Position numbers and translations under genes: made by a program. The notes beneath the pieces are model-generated. The model saw only the letters and a list, made by a program, of their open reading frames with translations. It ran no database searches and was not told the origin of the DNA. 64,000 nt of DNA from Puffinus mauretanicus (Eukaryota; Chordata; Aves; Procellariiformes; Procellariidae): contig JAJKFH010003354.1 in assembly GCA_023333565.1 (NCBI GenBank), positions 930,001 through 994,000 on the forward strand, given 5' to 3'. Every line of letters begins with the position of its first letter. Position 1 is the first letter of the stretch. Below are positions 39,538-49,659 of the stretch, one piece after another.

Positions 39538-41086
39538 AATTTGTATTTTTTCAATATTGTATAAAAATAGTGTTCTAATTACCTCATCCCCCTTCCTTTG
39601 CAGGTTTTTCTTCCCCGTCACTCCATCCCCTAACTTGGATTTAGTGCATCAAACCGCTCGCACGTTCCCCCCTCCTTTTGTGAAACGTGTATTCTGCTAA
39701 ACTGGGATTCCCCAAAAAAATCCCGGTAAAGCCGCGGTTTGCCAGGGCCAGCTCCTGACCCGGGCGTGAGGACGCAGCGAGGCTCCTGGAGCTTGCCCGG
39801 GCTGTGCGGGCTGGTGGCTCAGCGGGTCTAGGACCATGAAAACGCGTGTCCCCGGCATTCCCGAGCTGTGGCAAAACTCACCGTTGCTGGCGGTGGAGGA
39901 AAACCTGGCTGCCAAAAAAAAAAACCAAACAACTCTGTCCTGGATGTGAGATGCTTCTAGGGGATGAGGTGGACTGGGGTCCGCTCTGCGGGTCGGGAAC
40001 GCCTGCTCCTGGCTGCCTGGCACCCCTCTGCTTCTTCCCCTCCATCACTTTTCACCTCTTTTTTTTTTTCCCAAACTGCCCTCTTTCTCCCAAAAGAAAC
40101 CTCCCCCCCAAACAGTTTGTAAATAAAACTACACCTACGTAGTCTGGAAGAAAAGGTGGAGCCATATTGAAGCAAAATAGCTCTTTTTTTCGTCATCTTG
40201 AGGGTTTTTTTTTTTTCCTCCTTCTTCAGAAAACAGCGTTGTTGTCACCTTGTGCTCTGATGGGTGACGGGAATTTCTCAGCCAGCTCGGGTTGAATTCC
40301 CCGTTACCAAACTTGCCACAGCCCTTTGGCGCTGTTTTGGAAACAACCTTTGGCTTCTATTCCTGTAATCTCTCCTTTTGCCGTCGAGGTTTTTGCGTGA
40401 CGTGAAAAGCTGAGTGGCCGTGTCCCTGGATGGTGGCACCTGGTGCCTCGGGGCCGGTCGGTGACCCTCGGTGCCGAATTTTTCCTCACCCACAGGTCGG
40501 TTTGGCGGACGCAGAAGGATGCTGGCGCGGGGACAGGCTGGAGCAGAGCTTTGCCGTCAGCCTGGGAGGGCACGGGCTTGTCCTCCTCCCTCCACCATGC
40601 CCGTGGTTGAACCCCAACCCATCTCTCTCTTCTTTACGTGTCCGCCCATCCCTTCACACGTGCCGGAGAGACGGGGCTCCCCTTCCCATCCCCGCCTGGC
40701 GGGTGGCGTCCATCGGCAGGGACCCTCCTCGCAGACCATCGGGAAGGCTGGGAGGTGTTTGACGATTTTCTCTTTTATTTTTTTTGCTTCTTTTTCGCTC
40801 GTCCAAGTTCTGCTGGCACTTTAGCAGGGGTGTTTGCGGCATGAGAAATGGCCATGATTTTACTGCCTGTGTTTGGTACCTATCGTGTGATACTTGAAGA
40901 GATCAGGGGTGTTTTGCCCTTTGTTTGAGTCGGCTCTTTATTTTTTTTTTTTTTTCTTTTTTCTCTTCTTTTTCTTGCGTTGTTGATGTAGTGGGCACGT
41001 CTGCCACCCTGACAAAATGCCTCTTCTCTAAGAGTATAACCTCTCCAATAGTTGTGTATAATTAAAGAACTGTAAACTTTTTTTAA

Positions 41087-41092
41087 AATAAA
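41087..41092 (+). terminator. UBE2H: Distal AATAAA poly(A) signal of UBE2H
   Basis: The hexamer sits in an AT-rich block that ends about 15 nt later. GT-rich sequence (TGGTGCTTG, TGTGAGCTTGGTCTTG) lies 20-50 nt downstream, as expected for a cleavage element. The abrupt shift to GC-rich DNA supports the gene ending here. Confidence 0.7.
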
Positions 41093-41110
41093 ATATGTAT
41101 ATACCTTGAA

Positions 41111-42545
41111 GCTTGGCTGGTGCTTGATCGCTGTGAGCTTGGTCTTGCAGGAAAGACCCTGGGACCTTGCGGCGTTGACTCTGCATCCCACCAGGACTTC
41201 ATCCATGGCCCATCTATGCCAGATGAAAGCCGTCCCGGGGCATCTTCTGCCTGGAGATGATCTGCTGGAGGTGGAAGCAGAGGTTGTTGCACACACCCAA
41301 CGTGCTGATGGTAGTGCTTGGGGTAGCCGGCTCCTTCTCCAGCTATTTGCAAGCAGTTGGGTGATGTCTTTCCATGCCCGGTGACCACGGCCACGGCCCC
41401 GAAGCTGATTTTTAGGGTCTTGGGCTGGAAATGAGGGATCAGTGCAGCCACGGGGCATCCATCCCCCCCCCCCCGTCCCTCCACTTGGGCAGCCTCGTAG
41501 GGTGGATTTCTTTCGAGGTCTCTTCTTGCAGCAGGACAAGTCATCACAGGTAACGCTGCCTGAGATGCCGCAGCCGTCGTGGGAGCCGTGTTTGGTGTCC
41601 TGGGCTGGTAATTATGGCAGAGGTGGCTGTTTTCTGTATAATCACGCATAATTTTGGCTTGATGTTATGCGGGGATTGGGATAACGTATACAGGGGATGT
41701 GAACGGGAGTGGGAGCAGTTCAAGGACCCCCGAGTTGGCATTTCAGGGCTGTGGGTGGGCCAGGGAAGGGGACAACAGCCTGGCATGTGTCCTCATCCTG
41801 GTTTAACTTGCTGCAGCTGCTGTCCTAAATTTGCTGGAGTTGAGCAAGACCTTCCTCTCCATCATCCTCCTCCCCGCACCCTTCCCTTGCTCCAGCCAGG
41901 GCTGTTTGTCACCCTAGGACCCAGCTTGGCGACAGGGTGGCGGGTCCGTGTCGTGCCAGTGCCACCTGCTGCCAGCACCCAGCCTGGCAGCCCTGAGCAC
42001 CTTCGGGTGATGCTGGGTGCGGGGAGGGGGGGGGACCCCACCCCAGTGCCACCTCTTGGGGCCACCAGCCCTCTGGGCTCTGTCCCTTGCCCTGGGGAGG
42101 GAGCAGGGAAGGGGGGACAGCCCTATACCCCCCCCCCTTGTTGTGTGTCCCCCCTTTTAGGGCCAGCTGGGGGTGGCACTGTCCCCTCTGCCCAGCAGGT
42201 GGCCCCCGTGCCACACCAGTAGCCTCCCACTCTGCCCAGTACAGGCTAGAGCTGGTCCCGATGCTGGGCCCCCTGGATGTGGCCCCATCGCTGCTCTGTC
42301 CCCTGGGTGCCAAGTGCCACCCACCGGGGTTTGGGGCTCGGCTCGGCCCGGTCCGAGCTCCCGTGGGGCTCCGGGAGGGGGGTGCTGCTTGGGGGGGTCA
42401 GTGCTGGGGTGACATGGGGGACAGGGACCCATAGCTGGTGGTGGGTGCTGCTTGGTGCTCCCGGGAGCACCCAGAGGCCTCGTCCTGCCCCATCTGTGTT
42501 GATGCCGAAGGGCATCAAAGGGCAAAGTGCTGAGCCTGGGGCCCC
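41111..42545. other. Intergenic DNA after UBE2H
   Basis: Composition rises to GC-rich with long C/G homopolymers (41464-41475, 42021-42033, 42129-42138). An island of lower GC at 41606-41695 stands out and carries a GCATAATT motif. No coding sequence is supported; open frames on both strands reflect absence of AT-rich stops. Confidence 0.7.
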
Positions 42546-42546
42546 C

Positions 42547-43010
42547 CGGGGCTCTGGGTGCCATCTCGCGGGGCTCTGGGTACATCCCAGAGTGACATCC
42601 CCGTGGGGCTCTGGGTGCCATGCCCAAGGGGCTTTGGGTGCCATCCCCATGGGGCTCTGGTTGCTACTACCATAGGGCTTTGGGTGCCATCCCCATGGAG
42701 CTCTGGATGCCATCCCCACGGAAGTCTGGGTGCTATCCCCAAGGGGCTCTGGGTGCAATCAGGCTGTAGTTGGAAGCCATCCCATGGAAGTCTGGGTGCC
42801 ATCCCCATGGAGCTCTGGATGCCATCCCCATGGAGCTCTGGGTGCCATCCCCATGGAAGTCTGGGTGCCATCCCCATGGAGCTCTGGATGCCATCCCCAT
42901 GGAGGTCTGGGTGCTATCCCCACAGGGCTTCGGGTGCAATCAGGCTGTAGTTGTCATCACCACAGGGCCTTGGGTGCCGTCCCTCTGGGGCTCTGGGTGC
43001 CATCCCCACG
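42547..43010. repeat. 23-bp minisatellite (about 18 units)
   Basis: A tandem array with consensus GGGGCTCTGGGTGCCATCCC plus CAT. Units vary at positions 3-6 (GGGGCT, GGAGCT, GGAAGT, AGGGCT). Two copies carry the same inserted block, GCAATCAGGCTGTAGTTG, near 42756 and 42937, which indicates duplication of a multi-unit segment. Since 23 is not a multiple of 3, all frames run through, giving spurious proteins on both strands. Confidence 0.93.
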
Positions 43011-44624
43011 CCCGCGCAGCCCCTGTGACAGAGGGGGACAAGCCAGCACTGGCAGGCGCTCAGGGCTCTGGTCCTGGGGCTGCTCATGGGGTGAGCGGGA
43101 CGTTCCCTCCCCTCCTGGCTTTGTCCCCACGCCGGGTGCCAGGACCTTCCAACGTGGGAACTGCTCCCTGTCGCCCTTCGGGACCCAAAGGACCTTGGGT
43201 GCTGCACACCCATCCGGATGCGACCCCAAGGGATGCCAGCACTGCAGCCTGGCCCAGGCCCCCAACCCCGGGGGGACGTGCACCTCCGAGCCCCAAGCGG
43301 GCACCGAGACGGGCCACTTGCGGTGACCCCGAGAGCCACGGGGGACACCTGAGCCTGCTCCGCCTGCCCCGTGCCGGCTCCGGTTACGGCCCGAATTGTT
43401 CCTCCCGGCTGGAAGAAATGCCGTCAGCGCCGGCGGATCGGTGGCCATTACTAATGCATGATACTCCGGCGGGAGACGGCTGCACCCGGCCCCTGCGGCG
43501 GGGCTGGGGCCCCCCCGAACCGCCTGCACCCCTCGGGGAGGGCAAGAGGGACAGAGCTGGGTTTGGGGAAGGGTCTCACTCCCTCCTTGCTTCATCCGGG
43601 CCCCGAACACCGGCTCAGGCCGGCGCTGGACGTGCCTGTCCAACAGGGCCTGGTAAACACGCGTGCCCGGCTGGAGCGCAAGCTCGGTGGGGCTGGGGCT
43701 GCGGCCACGCTGCCCAATGGGTCTTGCCCAAGAAGGACTCTGGCACCTCTGCCACATCCCAGGTGACCAGGAGCGGTCCTGCAGAGGACGTTCACAGCTC
43801 GCTGCATGTTTGCTGACAAATATCTCTGTTTTCCCCATAACCAGTGATTCTGACCCATTTGCAGCAGGGGGCTCTTCCTCCCCGCTTTGCTTCTTCCCAA
43901 TTTTTAGCTCTTTTTCCCAAACTTCTCTCCTTCACCCCCAGTTTTCCTCTCCCCAGCTGAGCACGGTGATGCCAAACCCAGCAGCTTCACCCCTTGCCCA
44001 CCCTAGACCAGGATCCCCCACAGAGCCGGGGTGGTCCAACCCACCGGGCTGGGATGCTCATCCCACCTTGGGCTGACACCCATCGGGACGAACGACGGCG
44101 ACCACCTCCCCATCCCTGAGCTTCAACCTCATTTTTAAGGCAGGATCTCATGGCAGGGGGGGGATTTTGCCAGCGCCAGCCTCACCGGTGCCATAAAACG
44201 TGCCGGGGAGGGCTCCCTGGCTAATGTACTTCAGTTGCGTTCCCTCATCTCTCCGCATCAATATTGCATTATCGGTTCCATCCCCATCTGAGCCCAGCGA
44301 GGAGACGTGGAAAGAAACCCGGCCCCGGCCGAGCCCCCACACCGAGCGCCGCCGGGTCTCAGCGCCGGCGGGGCGGCTTTGCCCGACCCCCTCCACCTTT
44401 CCAGAGGCTCTTCCAGGTCCATCCACATTAAATATTCGGTTGAGGAACAAAAGAAGATGATGTAAATTTTTAAACAGGGCCATTTGCTCCGCTCGGTTTA
44501 CGCGAGCTGAGGCCTCGAAGAAATTTCAGCTGTACCTTTGCGGAGCCGAAATATTGATGGTGCTGGGGAGAGGGATGAGCCTGGCGCCGAGGGGCCCCAT
44601 GCTGCACTTGGGTTGGCACCATGA
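43011..44624. other. GC-rich intergenic DNA with two complex noncoding blocks
   Basis: Most of it is GC-rich low-complexity-like sequence. Two blocks look non-repetitive and different from their surroundings: 43375-43500, with ATTACTAATGCATGATAC, and 44195-44560, with AT-rich motifs such as ATCAATATTGCATTATCG and ACATTAAATATTCGG. Conserved regulatory function is inferred only from composition. No gene is recognised. Confidence 0.5.
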
Positions 44625-45420
44625 AGGCCACCCATGGTGCCTTCCAGCTCTTGGGGACCATCCTGGGGTCTCAGGGACCATCCGTGTGCATGGGGACCAT
44701 CCCAAGTGCCTCCTTGCTTGTGAACAGTCCTGGGGTCATGGGGACCATCCAAGGTGCTTCCTTTCTTGGGGACCACCCTGGGGTTTCAGGGTCCATCCCT
44801 GGGCATAGGGACCATCCAAGATGTCTCCCTGCTTGGCAACCATCCCAGGTCTCAGGGACCATCCCTGGGCGTGGGGAACATCCAAGATGCCTCCCTGCTT
44901 GGGGGCCATACTGGGATCTCAGGGACCATCCGTGGGCATGGAGACCATGCAGGGTGCTTCCCTGCTTGGCGATCATCCTGGGTCTTGGGGATCATCCTGG
45001 GTTTTGGGAACCATCTGGGCTGCTTCCTTGCTTGGGGACCATCCCTGGGCACGGGAACCATCCAAGGTGTCTCCCTGCTTAGGGACCATCCCAGTCTCTT
45101 GGGGACTATCCCTAGGCATGGGGACCATCTGGGGTGCCTCCCTGCTTGGGAACCATCCTGAGGTCTTGGGCACTACCCCAGATCTTGAGTACCACCCGGA
45201 GTGCCTCCCCTCTCTTGGAGACCATCCTGGGGTCTTGGGGACCACCCTGTGCTCTTGCGGACCATCCCAGGAACTGGGGATCATCCAGGGTGCCTCTCTG
45301 CTTGGCAATCATCGTGGGGTCTTGGGGACCACCCACAACGTGTCCCCTCTCAGGGACCATCCCAGGGTTTGGGATCCATCCCAGGGAACCACCCATGGTC
45401 CCTCCTTTCTGCAGCACCGC
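44625..45420. repeat. 66-67-bp higher-order minisatellite
   Basis: About 11 units begin TGCCTCCCTGCTTGGGGACC and each contains two or three diverged GGGACCATCC sub-blocks; most units are 66-67 bp, with a few about 20 bp shorter or longer. The structure suggests a 20-24-bp ancestral unit that tripled and then amplified. The plus- and minus-strand open frames across it are by-products. Confidence 0.9.
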
Positions 45421-46000
45421 CCCAGGGTGCCACAGACACCAGCATCCCGAACACATCCCCATCCCCAGCGTGGGGCCGAGCTCAGCCCCATCCTGGATGG
45501 TCACCCCAAGATCCAGCACCCTCACCCCCGTCCCAGCCCTCTCCTCCTCCCCGCGTCCCTCCCTCCCCGTCCTTCACGGCCCCAAAACGCCTCTTCCCAG
45601 GGACTTTGGCCCCCCCAAAAAATCCGGGAGGCACCGACCGGCTTCTCCCACCCTCCATCCCGGCGGCCTGCGGCAACCCGATCCCGGTCCCAGCGGGCAG
45701 CCTGGCCCCAAACTGGTCGGGCTGGTTTGCGGCACTGGAACCCAGTGCTGCACACGCACTTTCGGGGGGGCCTGCAGTGACACCCCCCTCCCCCCCATAT
45801 ATCTATATATTTTATATATGGTTTGCATCTTGTTGTGGGGGGGTTTGTGTGCGATTTGGGGGGGGGAGGAGGTAATTTTTTGGGAGGAAATGTAATTTTG
45901 GAGTGGGGGGGGAATGTAATTTTAGGGGGAGGGGATGTAATTTTAGGGTGGGGGCACCGGTGCGGGCCATCCCCGTGGCTCCAGGGCTGGGGCAAAGCGA
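45421..46000. other. Transition to CpG island
   Basis: C-rich on the plus strand, then an isolated AT segment at 45796-45831 (CATATATCTATATATTTT followed by TATATGGTTTGCAT), then G-rich runs (45837-45955). No gene is seen. Confidence 0.5.
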
Positions 46001-46411
46001 GGGGGATTCTTCCATCACCCCGGGAACAACCGGGGAGCCGTGCCCCCCTCCCATAGCCATCACACCAGCCGTACCCCCCCGCCATCCCGCAACCAGCAGC
46101 GGGGTCGTGCCCCCCCCCCCATCCCCGGAGCCCATCCCCGTCCCCTCGGGGCGGGCGGCGGCAGCTGCGGGCGCCTCTCGGGTTGCGGTTCGGGGAGGTG
46201 GGGGGGTGGGGGGGATCGAGTGGAAGAGGAAAGGGGGGGGTCGGGATCGTTTTCCGTCTCCCCCCCCTCCCCGGGGGGGGGGTTAGGGAGCGGGAAACCG
46301 GATCGGCGGCGGCGGGGCGGCTCAGGTGCGCGGCCGCGCTGCCGCCGGTGTCCGGTGTCCGACAGCCGGTGAGCGGCCCCGACGGCGGCCCCGGGGAGGG
46401 CCGGACCCGGT

Positions 46412-46419
46412 TATAAAAA
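46412..46419 (+). promoter_or_regulatory. TATA box candidate
   Basis: TATAAAAA matches TATAWAAR and stands alone in very GC-rich sequence. A start would be expected about 25-32 nt downstream, near 46440-46450. If real it marks the first exon of the miRNA host transcript. Confidence 0.45.
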
Positions 46420-46441
46420 TCCACCCCCCAAGGAGAAGGAA

Positions 46442-47056
46442 CCGCCGGCTGGGGGCTCAGCCTTTCCCCCCCCGCCCCCTCCCCGGTCCCTGCCCCGCCG
46501 CGGCGGGACGGAGCCGCCCGCCCGCCCCGAGGCCGCGGTGATGGGCGGGCGCCACCTCCCACTCCATTAAGGGAAGGGAACGGGTGGGGGGGTCCTCTCC
46601 GCCCCGCCCGCGCTGGGGGGGGATCGCACCATCACCCCCCCCGCCCCGGGGTGGGTTGAAGGGGTAACGGGGGAGCGAGCTGCCGTGCCGGTAGCCCCGG
46701 CGGGGCGGCCCCGGGGGTGGGGTACGGGGGGGGTGGGGGTGGCCCAAGGTGAGCCCGGCCTCCCCCCCCCCCGCCCCGGGCCCGGCTCCACCTTCCGGGG
46801 CACCTGGGCCAATTGGGAGCCGCAGGGGGGGTCCCCCCGGCCGGGCTAAGGCCGCTGCCGCCGCCGCTCCCCGCCACTTGGGCGAGCGCCGGGGCGGCGG
46901 GCGGCGGCGGGGACCCCCCCGAGGGGTGGGTGGGGGGGTGGCGGGGGGTCCCGTGTCCGTCCCTCCCTCCCCCAGCCCCAGGGTGAGCCCACCCCCACCC
47001 CCCCCCGTCGGGTCCCGCTTTGGCCGCCCGGAGCCGAGGCAGCGCCCGGAGCAGAG
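46442..47056 (+). ncRNA. Candidate first exon of pri-miR-183/96/182
   Basis: Bounded on the left by the start predicted from the TATA box and on the right by GAGCAGAG|GTAAGTG, a near-perfect donor. The interval has no convincing coding frame. The exon is inferred from signals only and has no homology support. Confidence 0.3.
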
Positions 47057-47894
47057 GTAAGTGCGGCCGCCTCGGCCCCGGGGGGTGGGGGGGGTCGGGT
47101 CCGGTTGGGGCCCCCCCCGGGGCTCAGGGACACCCCTGGCCACCCCCTTCCCTCCGGTCCCCCCACGCAGGATCCGGCCCCGGGGCGGCGTATCCCCCCT
47201 TCTCCCCGCTTTTCCTCGACGTGGGGTTCCCCCCCACACTCGGCCTTAGCCCCCCCCAGATTCTCCCGCCTCCCAGCGTCCCCCCCCCCCATCCCGGGGT
47301 CCCCCCAAACCTCTGCCGTCGGGGGGGTGGGGGTGTCGCAGCGATTGCATCCCACCGGGGCGAAGCGGGTGACAACGAAACGGGGGTCCAGCCCCATCAC
47401 CCACTGCCGCAGCCACCCCTCGACCTGGGGGGGGTATTTTGGGGTTCAGGGGTGCCCCCTTCCACCCCTCCAGTGCGATGTGTCGCCGCTTTGCAGCCCC
47501 GATGGCAGCTCCGGTGTCACCAAATAGTGACCGTAACGAAAGCCCGGCCGAGGGGGACCCCCCCTACATGGGAGGGGTGCTGCTTTGGGGGGGGGTGTCC
47601 ATGCACCCCAACCCCCGGGGTAAGTACCCCCCTGTCCGCCCCCCGCCTCCACCCAGGGCTGCGGAGGGTGGATGGACCCCGGGGGCGGGGTCAGGCGTGT
47701 CCCCAGCCCTGCTTGGGGACCCGAAACCTCAGCCGGGGGGGGCAGGGTGGGGTCCTGCCCCAGGCTGGGGGATGCTGTGGGGTAGGGGGGTCCCCCAGGC
47801 GCTGGGGCAGCCGGCGGGGCCATGGCAGGTGCCTCCAGCACTGCGGCACAAATCTGCCCTGTTTAGCCCCAAAACGGGGTTCCCGGCTGTGCAC

Positions 47895-48345
47895 GGCAGC
47901 TCTGCGCTGTCCCTGTCGCCGTCCCTGTCCCCGTCCCTGTCCCCATCTCCATCCCTGTCCTCATCCCAAGCCCCATCCTCGTCCCTGTCTCTGTCCCTGA
48001 CCGCATTCCCGTCCCCATTCCCGTCTCCGTCCCCATTCCCATCTCCATCCGCATCCCGATTTTCATCCCCATCCCCGTCCCCATCCTCATCCCCATCTCT
48101 GTCCCCGTCTCCATCCCTGTCCCCGTCTCTGTCCCCATTCCCGCCTCCATCCCTGTCTCCATCCCCGTCCCCATCTTCGTTCCCATTCCCATTCCCATCT
48201 CCGTCCCCATCCCCATCTCCGTCCCCATCCCCGTCTCCATCCCCATCCTTGTCCCCATCCCAGTCTCTGTCCCCATCCCTGTCTCCTTCCCCTCCTTGTC
48301 CCTGTCCCCATCCCTGTTGCCATCCCAATCCCGTCCCCGTCCCCA
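47895..48345. repeat. Degenerate CCCATC/CCCGTC hexamer array
   Basis: About 75 hexamer-like units of the form YCCCRT with frequent variants (TCCGTC, TCCCTG). On the minus strand it reads as Gly-Asp-Gly-Asp stretches inside a long open frame, which is a translation artefact of a period divisible by three. Confidence 0.93.
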
Positions 48346-49655
48346 CCCGGGCTCTCCCCGGCCGCCCGCTGGCGTTGCCCACGGAGGGGGGACCAGCGGC
48401 CACGCGAATCGGGGTGTCGAGCGCGGGCGGGCGCCCGCTCCCACCGCACCCCACGGCGGGGAAGTCATCGGCAGTGGCCATGGCCCCGAGCCACCGCGGT
48501 CCCCGTCCCCTGGCGTGGCAGAGGCAGCGACCGAGCACCATCTTGGTGCTGTCGGTGCCACGAGCATCCCCGGGTGACGCCGGTGGCTTTTTGGGCTTGG
48601 GGACGGGTTTTTGCCCCCGCTGGGCCCCTAAACGCTGCTTGGGGACCAGGGGACCCCCACGTCCCCGCGACGAAGGTCTCGGGCCTTGCGACAGAGCCTG
48701 CCGGAGCCCTCGGAGGGGGCTGCCGGGAGCGGGGCCGGGGGGGGCCCCGGGGGGGGGCAGCATCCGCAATGCGGCAGCTCCCAACGTCATGAGCCGGGGT
48801 GCGGCGGCTCTGCAGAGGGGCAGGCTCAGCCCCGGGGCCGGCCGGGCCCTTGGGCTGCCGCAGTGGCCTTGGGCGGAGGCAGGGGGACGGGGACAAGGGG
48901 GACTCCCCCAAAGCTGCCTCCCCCCCCCCCAAGCAGGGTGGGATGCAGCACCCGCAGGCGTTGGGGCGCAGGGGGTCAGCGGGGAAGGGCCGAATCCTGC
49001 CTGGCGCAGCGCCGGGGCCACGCGGGCCGGCCGACGGCGGGGATTAGGCGAAGCCATCGCTATCAAAGTCACGCCAAGGATGGCGGCGGGCTCGGCCTCA
49101 CCCGCGGCCCCCCCCCGGGGACCGGTGTCCCCAAGCCACCGCGGTGCCGGGGTGGTGTCCCCCAGGTGAGGACGGCGCCGCGGCCTTGGGGGGCTTCCCT
49201 TCCTTTTGGGCTGCTTGGCTGAGCGCCGCGGGGCTTTGGGGGGGCTCCTCCAAGCTTTCGGGGTGCTTCGCTGCGGGGCGAGGGCTTTGCTGATGGAGCC
49301 CGAAAGGCGGGTGCAGATGGGGGGGGACACATCTGTCCCCGCTGGCGTTAACCCCTCCGTGCTCGGCTCTCCCCAAATCACGGGGATGGCCGAGCCGAGC
49401 GAGCGCCGCTGCTCGTCTTTGGCCCCAAATTCGAGGCCGGACGGGGTGCGAGGGGTCGGTGGCTGCGTCCTTGAGGGGGGGGTCAGCTCCCACCGCCGGA
49501 TACAGGGCACCCCGAGCTCATCCCGGGGCCGCTCGCCTCGTCGGGGCCTCGGCTTCGCTGACACAAAGGAGACTTTGTGCCTTCCTCCTCCTCCGCCACC
49601 GCCATGGCCGCTTGGCACGGCCGAGCACGGCCCCGCGGGGACGGCGTCGTGGCCA
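48346..49655. other. CpG-rich non-repetitive DNA
   Basis: Very GC-rich with many CpGs and no repeat unit. Long open frames occur on both strands at once, for example the minus-strand frame through 47729-49735. No domain, splice pattern or codon bias that I recognise supports a gene. It is probably an extension of CpG-island chromatin upstream of the miRNAs. Confidence 0.45.
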
Positions 49656-49659
49656 GCCG

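Larger units (their letters stand above)
37388..41110 (+). other. UBE2H: UBE2H 3'UTR (long form)
   Basis: AT-rich sequence after the stop contains canonical AATAAA hexamers at 37836, 39129, 39532 and 41087. The last is followed within about 20 nt by a candidate cleavage site and then GT/T-rich sequence, and base composition changes sharply after it, which is why I place the end near 41.1 kb. The 39532 signal would give a shorter form of about 2.2 kb. Long A-runs at 37895-37918, 38135-38148 and 39501-39527 are genomic. A T-rich tract lies at 40938-40967. Exact ends need transcript data. Confidence 0.75.
46001..47420 (+). promoter_or_regulatory. CpG island, candidate miR-183 cluster promoter
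   Basis: Dense CpG and GC-box-like sequence, strongest from about 46130 to 47080. It contains TATAAAAA at 46412-46419 and a consensus splice donor at 47057. It lies about 4.5 kb upstream of miR-183 on the same strand. In mammals the primary transcript of the cluster is known to start several kilobases upstream of miR-183 in a CpG-rich region. No protein gene starts here that I can recognise. The link to the miRNAs is inference. Confidence 0.55.

Noticed and set aside
40880..41539. 219-codon minus-strand frame at the UBE2H 3' end
   Set aside because: Its lysine-rich C-terminus is the T-rich tract of the UBE2H 3'UTR read backwards; no homology.
42770..43838. Open frames of 348 (plus) and 293 (minus) codons
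   Set aside because: They start in or run next to the 23-bp array and continue in GC-rich DNA; mutually antisense, no recognisable protein.
44821..45895. Open frames of up to 319 codons on plus
   Set aside because: Products of the 67-bp array (Gly-Asp-His-Pro-Gly motifs); no homology recognised.
47439..49169. 576-codon open frame on the plus strand, Ser-Pro rich
   Set aside because: Ser-Pro is the translation of TCCCCA-type hexamers. Same region and same explanation as the opposite-strand frame.
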